Positions 7,597 through 13,440 of a stretch of DNA of 15,767 bases are shown here, piece after piece. The translations under genes were made by a program, and so were the position numbers. The stretch is from an uncultured Oscillospiraceae bacterium (lineage in GTDB: Bacteria; Bacillota; Clostridia; Oscillospirales; Oscillospiraceae). Where the stretch lies: contig CAAEUZ010000120.1 in the NCBI GenBank assembly GCA_900759385.1, positions 1 through 15,767 on the forward strand, given 5' to 3'. The notes under the pieces are model-generated. The model worked only from the letters and a program-made list of their open reading frames with translations. It ran no database searches and was not told the origin of the DNA. Each line of letters starts with the position of its first letter. Within the stretch, counting starts at the first letter, position 1.

Positions 7597-8913
7597 GTGT
7601 CCGCTTTGCCGTCAAAGTCCATAGCCCGGGAGCTCATCGGCTTCAGCCTGCCGCTCATACTCAGCGGCGTGTTGCAGCAGCTCTACAACTGGGTTGACGC
7701 CTTTATTGTCGGCCATGTGGAGGGCGAGCTGGCCATGGGCGCCGTGGGTGCGACCACCGCCGCCGTCAACCTGTTCCTCACCGCCATCATCGGCTTCACG
7801 CTCGGCCTCAACGTGCTCATGGCCCAGCGTCACGGTGCTGGCGAGGATGAGCGCCTGCCGCGGCTGCTGGGCTCCTTTTCCTTTGCGCTCGGCGGCGTGT
7901 TCCTGCTGATAGGCGCCCTGGGCGTGTTCTTCGCCGGGGAGCTGCTGGAACTGCTGGACACCACCGCGGACATGCTGCCGCTCTCGGAGGGCTACCTGTC
8001 CATCGTCTTTACCGGCATGCCCTTCCTCGCCGTCTATAACGTATACTCCGCCGCGCTGCGGGCTCTGGGCGACAGCCGCGCCCCCTTCCTCGCGGTGGCC
8101 GTGTCCTCCGGCGTGAACGTGGCGCTCGACATACTGCTGGTGGCCGTCATACCCTGGGGCGTGCGCGGCGCGGCCATTGCCACGGTCATATCCCAGATAG
8201 CGATGACGGTGTTCATGGTGTCCTACGCCGTGAGGAAATACCCCATCCTGCGCTTCCGGCCCGGCCGCGCGCTGTTCAGCGGCGGCCTGCTGCGCGAGGG
8301 TGCGAGCTTCGGCTTCCCGCCCATGATCCAGAGCTGCGTGAGCGCGCTCGGCTCCATGCTGCTGCAGAGCTACATGAACAGCTTCGGCAACGACACTGTC
8401 ACCGCCATCACCACGGCCTACCGGGTGGACACCATCATCCTCCTGCCCATGATCAACCTGGGCAGCGCCATCTCCACGCTCACGGCCCAGAGCCACGGCG
8501 CCGGGGACGACGCGCGCGCGGCCAAAATACTCAATGTGGGCTGCCTCCTCATGGCCGCCGTCTCCCTGGTGCTGACGGGCATAATCATCCCAACGGGCGG
8601 GTATCTCATCGCCATGTTCGGCGCGGGCGAGACCGTTGTCGGCATAGGCAGCAGTTTCTTCGCCTGTATCGCGCCCTTCTATATAATATACGGCCTGAGC
8701 ATGGCCGTACGCGGGCATCTGGAGGGCCTGGGCCGCATGGTGTACTCCAGCGCCGTCGGCATCGCCGCCCTGGCGCTGAGGATCGCCGCCTCCTATGCCC
8801 TGCGCAGCGTGTTCTGGAACATGACCATAGCCTACGCCGAGGCCTTCTCCTGGGTGCTGATGCTGCTGCTCTACACCCTGAAGCTGCTGCTGATGCGCCG
8901 CCGCCATAAATAA
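7597..8913 (+). CDS. MATE-family multidrug/toxic-compound exporter
   Basis: Predicted 438-residue membrane protein with about 12 TM helices in two related halves, the usual MATE length. The N-terminal segment LYNWVDAFIVGH (29-40) is the typical TM1 region of the family (LYNxVDxxxVGH), and AMGAVGATTA follows as expected. It would export cationic drugs or metabolites in exchange for Na+ or H+. The frame is open upstream to 7405, but that extension runs through the promoter and terminator hairpin and resembles no MATE N-terminus. GTG at 7597 follows GGGGG (7584-7588) with an 8-base spacer and gives a normal N-terminus. The gene is monocistronic: a terminator-like attenuator stands before it and a strong hairpin follows the stop. 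Confidence 0.93.
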   Translation: MSALPSKSIARELIGFSLPLILSGVLQQLYNWVDAFIVGHVEGELAMGAVGATTAAVNLFLTAIIGFTLGLNVLMAQRHGAGEDERLPRLLGSFSFALGGVFLLIGALGVFFAGELLELLDTTADMLPLSEGYLSIVFTGMPFLAVYNVYSAALRALGDSRAPFLAVAVSSGVNVALDILLVAVIPWGVRGAAIATVISQIAMTVFMVSYAVRKYPILRFRPGRALFSGGLLREGASFGFPPMIQSCVSALGSMLLQSYMNSFGNDTVTAITTAYRVDTIILLPMINLGSAISTLTAQSHGAGDDARAAKILNVGCLLMAAVSLVLTGIIIPTGGYLIAMFGAGETVVGIGSSFFACIAPFYIIYGLSMAVRGHLEGLGRMVYSSAVGIAALALRIAASYALRSVFWNMTIAYAEAFSWVLMLLLYTLKLLLMRRRHK

Positions 8914-8917
8914 ATAC

Positions 8918-8955
8918 CGAAGGAGCGCCGCCCATACGGGCAGCGCTCCTTCGTT
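8918..8955. terminator. Bidirectional terminator between convergent genes
   Basis: Perfect 11-base stem CGAAGGAGCGC (8918-8928) with GCGCTCCTTCG (8943-8953), and an inner GCCC/GGGC stem. AT-rich, moderately T-rich sequence flanks both sides. It lies 4 bases after the MATE stop and 25 bases past the end of the minus-strand zinc-ribbon gene, so it can serve both transcripts. Confidence 0.75.
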
Positions 8956-8978
8956 ATAAATAGCTGTATCTGCGTTTG

Positions 8979-9233
8979 TCAGTCTATCCTCTCTCCGCAG
9001 AACGGGCAGTAATCGCAGCCGGGAAGGACATATGGAAGTATCCTGCGGCAGCTCGGGCAGCTCCGGCACAGGACATACGAAATGCCTGTAAGCGGCGCGC
9101 TTATCAGCATGGCCCCAATGACGAGGGTGTCCCCTATCTCCTCAAATATCAGCCCGATTGCAAAAACCAGGACAAATACCGCCAGCACATATATAATTGC
9201 AAATTTACGCCATTTCTTCGGAGTGATGTGCAT
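8979..9233 (-). CDS. Small membrane protein with C-terminal zinc ribbon
   Basis: Predicted 84-residue protein of unknown family. Two TM helices (about 11-31 and 37-56) are followed by a Cys-rich tail: C56, C59, C62 and then C73, C76, C79, with CPSC and CPFC pairs typical of a zinc ribbon. The tail is probably cytoplasmic. ATG at 9233 follows GAGGTGGG with short spacing. It is the last of three minus-strand genes (42 bases after the previous stop), ending just before the bidirectional hairpin. It may be a membrane-tethered nucleic-acid or protein-binding adaptor, but nothing in the sequence fixes that. Confidence 0.75.
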   Translation of the reverse strand: MHITPKKWRKFAIIYVLAVFVLVFAIGLIFEEIGDTLVIGAMLISAPLTGISYVLCRSCPSCRRILPYVLPGCDYCPFCGERID

Positions 9234-9275
9234 GTTCCCACCTCACGCAGACTTCAGCCGCGCTCAAATAAACAG

Positions 9276-9650
9276 TTAATCCGAAAATTCAGGCACTTTA
9301 ATTACAAACTGGCCGGTGTAGACGCGGTGTATCAAGCCCTTTACCGGCTGGCGCGCTGCGCAGATGCACAGCCCCGTTATACCGCCGGGCACGGGGTAAT
9401 ACCAGCAGAACACCGCGCAGGCAATCATCAGCAGCATGCATACCCAGTCCAGGGCCCTGCGCGCCCTGAGCAGGGCAGGGATGCGCTCACGGCGTTCATC
9501 ACCGCCCAGCCACTGGAGGTAGCACATCTGCAGGCGGCTGTTCGGCCTCCGGATGCGGATGAGGTCAACCATTATGTATATTGCGTCGCATATACATGAA
9601 ATTATAAAAAGCAGCGCTAAACTCTCTCTGGTCAACCGAACAGCCCCCAT
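9276..9650 (-). CDS. Membrane protein of unknown function
   Basis: Predicted 124-residue basic membrane protein; no family recognised. TM1 spans about residues 10-30 and TM2 about 67-86. A further Gly/Cys-rich hydrophobic piece at 88-99 may extend TM2. The Arg-rich loop (32-65) between them should lie in the cytoplasm. It starts 19 bases after the stop of the large secreted-protein gene, consistent with cotranscription. The start is uncertain: ATG at 9650 has no ribosome site, whereas TTG at 9635 is preceded by GGGGG at 8 bases and would remove five residues. Small membrane proteins beside a secreted peptide or protein can be immunity or export helpers, but that is only a suggestion. Confidence 0.65.
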   Translation of the reverse strand: MGAVRLTRESLALLFIISCICDAIYIMVDLIRIRRPNSRLQMCYLQWLGGDERRERIPALLRARRALDWVCMLLMIACAVFCWYYPVPGGITGLCICAARQPVKGLIHRVYTGQFVIKVPEFSD

Positions 9651-9669
9651 TTAAATAATGTAGTAGGTC

Positions 9670-10638
9670 TTACCTATCACCCATGCTGCAAACAGTACTC
9701 CAAGGATCATCACCATTCAAATATACCTGAATGGCCGAAAGCATTTGTTGTATGGAATGATGTGGGAGATTGTGAGAATTTACGCTTCTCTTAAGCTCAT
9801 AAAACCTCTCGAAAACTATACCAGACGGAGTACAGTACGACGATACGTAATAATCCTTATATTCGCAGTACGAACCTATGGCATTTCTGCTTGTGTCTAC
9901 GGTTACCTTATAGGTATAGTGAAAACGATCCACTTGCAGCTTTCCCTGTAGCAATCCATCCGCTATTGCACTGAAAAAGCCCTTCGCCATACCAGAAATA
10001 ATCGCTGTAGTAATACCCGCAAAGTTGGTATGTCCTTTAATAGCTGCCCTAATAAGCTCCGTTATAGTAGATATTGTCATAGTTTCTACAAAATCAAATT
10101 TGAACGATGAGCCATTTTGAACATGTGAATCTATATGTCTGTGTGCAGTAGCTACAGAGCCAAAATCGGTCGCTTGCCCAATCATTTTGTACCCGTTAAA
10201 AATGAGTGAATTTGGGAGCCCATAGTCTGTTGCCTGCGGAGCATACAATTCATGTCCGCCTTTTGTTGTTTCAATTACCGCAGCGGATGGAGAAATAACA
10301 TATGAATTCTGCGGTATTTCAGTATAGTGTTCTGACGCTATAAAAACATCCTTGCTTACAAGTTCTCCCGTTTCAGGGTCAAACACTTCCTGTACAATCT
10401 CATCTGTCTCGTGGTAATAAACAGCTCTCTCTGTAATCACGTCGTTTGACGTTATAACACTGGTAATGTCAGCCATTCCATTTACAGTGTCAACCGTCTT
10501 AGTTTCCAGCACGTTCCCATCATCTAAAGTCACAGCAGAGGTTTCCGTTACTTTAATTACTTCTTGGCCTGCAAATGCCACCGTGCCCATGGACAGGCAC
10601 AGCACCACGACCAACATTATGCTTATGAACCTTTTCAC
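9670..10638 (-). CDS. Secreted protein of unknown function with a central hydrophobic Gly/Ala segment
   Basis: Predicted 322-residue exported protein; no family recognised. The signal peptide covers residues 1-23 (AFA before the cut). Residues 24-130 are acidic and beta-like. Residues 203-231 form a hydrophobic Gly/Ala-rich stretch with the look of an amphipathic or membrane-active helix. It is followed by a Tyr-rich part with C258 and C269, which could form a disulfide. There is no lipobox and no cell-wall sorting signal. The start is GTG at 10638, 6 bases after AAAGGAAG. The gene is clearly AT-richer than the genes around it (near 40% GC by eye against over 60% nearby), which suggests acquisition. 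It heads a three-gene minus-strand set and is divergent from padR. A large bacteriocin-like protein is possible but unproven. Confidence 0.8.
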   Translation of the reverse strand: MKRFISIMLVVVLCLSMGTVAFAGQEVIKVTETSAVTLDDGNVLETKTVDTVNGMADITSVITSNDVITERAVYYHETDEIVQEVFDPETGELVSKDVFIASEHYTEIPQNSYVISPSAAVIETTKGGHELYAPQATDYGLPNSLIFNGYKMIGQATDFGSVATAHRHIDSHVQNGSSFKFDFVETMTISTITELIRAAIKGHTNFAGITTAIISGMAKGFFSAIADGLLQGKLQVDRFHYTYKVTVDTSRNAIGSYCEYKDYYVSSYCTPSGIVFERFYELKRSVNSHNLPHHSIQQMLSAIQVYLNGDDPWSTVCSMGDR

Positions 10639-10655
10639 ACCGATCTTCCTTTCTC

Positions 10656-10684
10656 ATATTAGCACAATTCACAAATTTTGTCCA
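10656..10684 (-). promoter_or_regulatory. Proximal promoter of the secreted-protein operon
   Basis: On the minus strand TGGACA (10679-10684), 17-base spacer, then TAATAT (10656-10661), with TGC directly before the -10 (extended type). Transcription would start near 10649, inside or next to the ribosome site, giving a very short leader. The block TTGTGCTA before and into the -10 occurs at the same place in the divergent padR promoter. Confidence 0.5.
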
Positions 10685-10701
10685 GTCCTGTAAGCATATC
10701 T

Positions 10702-10729
10702 TCACACATTCATAGGCATTCTCTCCTTT
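10702..10729 (-). other. Strong ribosome site followed by a tiny reading frame (possible leader peptide)
   Basis: On the minus strand AAAGGAG (10723-10729) is followed by ATG at 10719 (spacing 3) and in-frame ATG at 10713 (spacing 9), then TGA at 10704-10702. The product would be MPMNV or MNV. It lies in the leader that the distal promoter would produce for the secreted-protein operon. It could be a regulatory mini-ORF or the remnant of a lost gene start. Confidence 0.35.
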
Positions 10730-10755
10730 GCGCGGAAAATAGTTCCTTTGGTATA

Positions 10756-10784
10756 AGCATAATATATATAGCATTGCTTGTCAA
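10756..10784 (-). promoter_or_regulatory. Distal promoter toward the secreted-protein operon
   Basis: A perfect TTGACA on the minus strand (10779-10784) with TATGCT (10756-10761, 4 of 6) after a 17-base spacer. It would produce a leader of about 110 bases containing the mini-frame at 10702-10719 before the GTG start. Very AT-rich sequence upstream could act as an UP element. Confidence 0.4.
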
Positions 10785-10830
10785 TAAAAATATTATCTAT
10801 CGAAAAAATTTTATAAAAAACAAATGATTT

Positions 10831-10852
10831 AATGTTGACAGCTTTATACATT
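10831..10852. promoter_or_regulatory. Candidate PadR operator
   Basis: AATGT (10831-10835) and ACATT (10848-10852) form an inverted repeat around a self-complementary AGCT at its centre (10840-10843). PadR-family sites are known to use ATGT/ACAT half-sites, though the usual gap is 8 bases and here it is 12. It overlaps the -35 box and spacer of the padR promoter, a natural position for autorepression. Confidence 0.4.
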
Positions 10853-10863
10853 TGTGCTATATT
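10835..10863 (+). promoter_or_regulatory. Strong promoter of the padR operon
   Basis: A perfect TTGACA (10835-10840), 17-base spacer and TATATT (10858-10863), with TGC directly before the -10 (extended type). The start would be near 10870, giving a leader of only about 13 bases that still contains the GAGGT ribosome site. Confidence 0.75.
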
Positions 10864-10882
10864 TATTTCGAGGTAATTACCC

Positions 10883-11245
10883 ATGGCGAAAGAATCCGCT
10901 GGACACTCATTTGATGCTTTTTTCAAGCGTGCGACCAGTCCGCTGGTTGTGCTTCGGCTGCTGTCGGAAAAGCCAATGTATGGCTACGAAATCACACAGG
11001 AGATGAAGAAGCGCAGCGGCGGCAAGTATACCATTGCCATTCTCTATCCGGTGCTGTACCGGCTCATCGAGCAGGGGTACATCGCGGAGGACCATACGGA
11101 AGTGGCAGGCGGGCGCGCGCGGACTTACTATGCCCTGACACAGGAGGGCAAAGAGTATTTTCACAAGACCCTGAAGGAGTACTATGTTATATCGAGCGTC
11201 TTCGACGATCTGATGGGAGGTGGCCCCGATGAGCAGGGCGAGTGA
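10883..11245 (+). CDS. PadR-family transcriptional regulator
   Basis: Predicted 120-residue winged-helix repressor. Family marks are YGYEI (33-37) in the first helices, LYPVLYRLIEQGYI (54-67) in the recognition and dimer-side region, and GRARTYYALTQEGK (77-90) for the wing. It has the short C-terminal helix of the small PadR class. ATG at 10883 follows GAGGT with 8 bases. The next gene starts inside its 3' end (17-base overlap), so the two are translationally coupled. PadR paired with a HAAS-type membrane protein is a recurring Firmicutes arrangement in which the membrane protein is thought to modulate the regulator. Targets here are probably its own operon and the divergent secreted-protein operon; that is inference from position. 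Confidence 0.92.
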   Translation: MAKESAGHSFDAFFKRATSPLVVLRLLSEKPMYGYEITQEMKKRSGGKYTIAILYPVLYRLIEQGYIAEDHTEVAGGRARTYYALTQEGKEYFHKTLKEYYVISSVFDDLMGGGPDEQGE

Positions 11246-11600
11246 CAGGTACCTGCGCCGCGTCGGAAAACGGCTCTGCGCCTCCAGGCAGACGAAAGAC
11301 CGGCTGCTCTGCGGGCTGGCAGGCGAGCTGGCCGAGGCCGGGGACGCCGGTTATGACGAGCTCGTCAGGGCTTTCGGAACGCCCGAAGACGCCGCGGCGG
11401 AGCTGCAGGAGTCTGTCAACGAGGCCGAAGCGGCCGCTGTCCGCGCTAAAACAAGACGGATATCGATGATACTCGGAATCACAAGCATAGTCCTTGCTGT
11501 GTCGCTGGCCGCCTACATATGGTATCTCGTAACTGGCGCGCCAGAAACATTTCAGGTTGACGTAATTGTGGACTCTACGCCTTCCACATCTCTTACTTAA
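11229..11600 (+). CDS. HAAS-like (DUF1700-type) single-pass membrane protein paired with PadR
   Basis: Predicted 123-residue protein. The N-terminal helical part (about 5-65), with LLCGLAGELAE and a following AFGTPEDAAAEL segment, matches the look of the HAAS domains that accompany PadR regulators. One TM helix at about 79-101 is followed by a tail of roughly 20 residues that should lie outside. ATG at 11229 follows GGAGG with 8 bases; an in-frame GTG at 11220 is less well placed. It overlaps padR by 17 bases. Its tail is much shorter than in full DUF1700 proteins, and the coding sequence turns AT-rich near its end, so the 3' part may mark a recombination junction. A sensing or sequestering role toward PadR is inferred. 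Confidence 0.75.
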   Translation: MSRASDRYLRRVGKRLCASRQTKDRLLCGLAGELAEAGDAGYDELVRAFGTPEDAAAELQESVNEAEAAAVRAKTRRISMILGITSIVLAVSLAAYIWYLVTGAPETFQVDVIVDSTPSTSLT

Positions 11601-11610
11601 TGGTGATAAG

Positions 11611-12075
11611 ATGAAAAGAGCTTTTTCTGTTTTTCTTGCTTTGTTGATTGTTGTTTCCGCAATATCTGTAACCTCTTTTGCTGATAGTAATGTAGTCAAT
11701 GAGTATACCGTTTATCTTGATAACGGCTATTACATCGATTATACAGTATTTGAAGATCCAACTGTGCAGCAGTACAGTGCTAATGCAGTAAAAACTACAA
11801 CCGGTTCGGCGATTGGCCGTTTGTATTCTGCAAGTGATGAATTAATCGCTACCGCCACGGTGCACGGCACTTTTGAGTACGACGGCAGGCGAGCTGAAGC
11901 TATCCGCTCCTCCTACGACTATGAAATTTTTGCGGGCGGGTGGAGTTTTGATTCTGGCCGCTCCTATTTTGAGGGTGCCACCGCCACAGCCGAGGTAACA
12001 TTCAGCAGATTCCTGGCACGTGATGCAAGGGTCATTGTCACCCTCACCTGCAGTCCCACCGGAGTGCTCTCCTGA
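11611..12075 (+). CDS. Small secreted protein of unknown function
   Basis: Predicted 154-residue exported protein. The signal peptide covers residues 1-24 (SFA before the cut). The mature part is beta-rich with alternating Tyr/Thr strands, contains a single Cys (C147), and ends VTLTCSPTGVLS. From memory, similar small secreted beta proteins with this kind of ending occur in gut Clostridia, but I know no function. ATG at 11611 lies 10 bases after the previous stop, with a modest GGTGAT ribosome site. It is the last gene of the padR operon and is followed by a strong terminator. Composition shifts from AT-rich in its first half to GC-rich in its second half. It may be the effector or the sensed partner of the HAAS-type protein; nothing decides this. 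Confidence 0.78.
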   Translation: MKRAFSVFLALLIVVSAISVTSFADSNVVNEYTVYLDNGYYIDYTVFEDPTVQQYSANAVKTTTGSAIGRLYSASDELIATATVHGTFEYDGRRAEAIRSSYDYEIFAGGWSFDSGRSYFEGATATAEVTFSRFLARDARVIVTLTCSPTGVLS

Positions 12076-12091
12076 GCATGTAAAAATACAA

Positions 12092-12135
12092 CGCGGCCCC
12101 CGGATTTTTCTCCGGGGGCCGCGGTTTTCCTTTTT
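12092..12135. terminator. Bidirectional terminator between the padR operon and the aldo/keto reductase gene
   Basis: Perfect 13-base stem CGCGGCCCCCGGA (12092-12104) with its complement at 12111-12123 and a T-rich 6-base loop. On the plus strand it is followed by TTTTCCTTTTT. On the minus strand the stem is followed by a T-rich run (complement of 12080-12090). It serves two converging transcripts. Confidence 0.92.
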
Positions 12136-13234
12136 ACTCTCCGAAATATGCCTCGATCTCGGCCATGCGCTCCGACTGCCTGGTGTGGAAGGGGCAGCGG
12201 CTGTCGCAGTGACCGCAGTGCAGGCACTGCCCGGCCTTTTTGCCAAGGTGGGCGTAATGGTCGCGGGCCAGGGTATCACCGGCCCTGGCGAGGTCGTAGT
12301 ACTTGTTTATGAGGCCCACGTCGAGCCCGGCCGGGCAGGGCTGACAGTGGTTGCAGTACACGCACACGCCCTCGGCCTCCGCGGGCGCAAAGGTGCCGAT
12401 CACGGAGTAGTCGCGCTCGGCAGCGCCGGCATTGAGGAAGGACAGCACGTCCTCCAGGTCCTCCCTGCTGCGCACGCCGGGCAGGACGGTCAGCACGGCG
12501 GGCTTGTCCAGCGCGTACTGCAGGCACTGGGCGCTGGTGAGCGCGCGCTTGAAGGGCGAAGTGCGCGCGTCGAGCAGCTGCCCGGCCGCGAAGGGCTTCA
12601 TGACCGAGATGCCCACACCCTCCGCCTCGCAGCGCCGGTACAGCTCCATGCGCCCGGCCACGGTGCCGATGCCGTACTCCCCGCGCACGTAGTCGTAGGC
12701 GGGGTTGATGGAGAACATCAGCATGTCCAGTATGCCGAGGTCGAGTGCCCTGTGCGCCGCCTCCGGAGTGTGCGTGCTCATGCCTATGTGCCGCACCACG
12801 CCCTGCTTTTTCAGCTCCAGCAGGTAGTCTATCGTGCCCTCGCTGCGCGCGGCGTCCAGGTCGGCGTCCTCGTCGATGCAGTGGATGAAGCCGAAGTCTA
12901 TGTAGTCGGTCCTGAGCTCGCGCAGCTGCCAGCCCACGCTGCGCTTGATCTCGTCGAGCGCGAGCGTCCAGCCGTACATGCCGCCCTCGGACGTGTAGGT
13001 CGCGCCGAAGTGCACCTGATAGAGCACCTTGCCGCGTTCCGAGCCCACGGCGCGGCCGAAGGCCGCAAAAGGCGTGGCATCCGCCGCGGCCATGTCGAAG
13101 TAGTTCACGCCGTTTTCCAGCGCCATGGCCACCGTGGCCTCGGTCTCCTTTGCGCCCGACTCGCCCATGGAGCTGTTGCCCAGGCCTATGACGCTTATCT
13201 GTTCCCCGCCATGCGGGAACGTGCGGTACTGCAT
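12134..13234 (-). CDS. Aldo/keto reductase-family protein with C-terminal 4Fe-4S ferredoxin domain
   Basis: Predicted 366-residue cytoplasmic protein. Residues 1-275 form an AKR-type TIM barrel. D47 and H118 (in DYIDFGFIHC) sit at the expected catalytic Asp and His positions. The usual Tyr position appears to be Phe (F56 or F59) and the usual Lys position, in the strand KVLYQVHFG, is H75. Residues 291-300 (CxxCxxCxxC) and 337-347 (CxxCxxCxxxC), each followed by Pro, supply ligands for two Fe-S clusters. This points to an electron-transfer reaction rather than plain NADPH-dependent carbonyl reduction. Similar fused proteins with these replacements are, to my memory, common in anaerobic gut bacteria. 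ATG at 13234 follows AAGGAGG with 7 bases. It is a single-gene unit with its own promoter and terminator. Confidence 0.92.
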   Translation of the reverse strand: MQYRTFPHGGEQISVIGLGNSSMGESGAKETEATVAMALENGVNYFDMAAADATPFAAFGRAVGSERGKVLYQVHFGATYTSEGGMYGWTLALDEIKRSVGWQLRELRTDYIDFGFIHCIDEDADLDAARSEGTIDYLLELKKQGVVRHIGMSTHTPEAAHRALDLGILDMLMFSINPAYDYVRGEYGIGTVAGRMELYRRCEAEGVGISVMKPFAAGQLLDARTSPFKRALTSAQCLQYALDKPAVLTVLPGVRSREDLEDVLSFLNAGAAERDYSVIGTFAPAEAEGVCVYCNHCQPCPAGLDVGLINKYYDLARAGDTLARDHYAHLGKKAGQCLHCGHCDSRCPFHTRQSERMAEIEAYFGE

Positions 13235-13292
13235 GGTTATTCCTCCTTGTCATGCCGTAAAGCGGGGAAGCCCCGCGTGTTGTCCAGAGGGC

Positions 13293-13321
13293 AGTATATC
13301 CCCGCGCCGCCCAAATGGCAA
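13293..13321 (-). promoter_or_regulatory. Promoter of the aldo/keto reductase gene
   Basis: On the minus strand TTGCCA (13316-13321), 17-base spacer, TATACT (13293-13298); each hexamer matches 5 of 6. The start would be near 13286. The leader holds a compact GCGGGG/CCCCGC hairpin (13262-13276) before the strong ribosome site, with no T-run, so it is not a terminator. Confidence 0.65.
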
Positions 13322-13348
13322 ATACTTATAAAGCATACGATGCCATAG

Positions 13349-13377
13349 TTGAAAGCTATTTCTCGCCGTGGTATAAT
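13349..13377 (+). promoter_or_regulatory. Main promoter of holB-ricT (P1)
   Basis: TTGAAA (13349-13354), 17-base spacer, then a perfect TATAAT (13372-13377). The start would be near 13384, giving a leader of about 57 bases. Confidence 0.65.
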
Positions 13378-13404
13378 CCTCCCTGAATTTGATGAGCTAA
13401 ATTG

Positions 13405-13433
13405 TTGACTATGGCGCGGATGAAAGGTAAAAT
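13405..13433 (+). promoter_or_regulatory. Possible second promoter of holB-ricT (P2)
   Basis: TTGACT (13405-13410), 17-base spacer, TAAAAT (13428-13433), each 5 of 6. Its start would fall at about 13440, right at the holB ATG, so the transcript would be leaderless. Confidence 0.4.
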
Positions 13434-13440
13434 ATAAAGT

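Noticed and set aside
7612..9069. A 485-codon minus-strand open frame opposite the MATE gene
   Set aside because: Its His/Gly/Gln-rich composition is typical of a reverse-frame shadow, while the plus strand encodes a standard MATE protein.
10702..10926. A 74-codon minus-strand frame across the divergent promoter region
   Set aside because: It would start inside padR and cross both operon promoters. Only its last few codons lie behind a good ribosome site, and these are reported separately as a mini-frame.
12020..13348. A 442-codon plus-strand frame opposite the aldo/keto reductase gene
   Set aside because: It runs through a strong terminator and both promoters of other genes and shows no domain.
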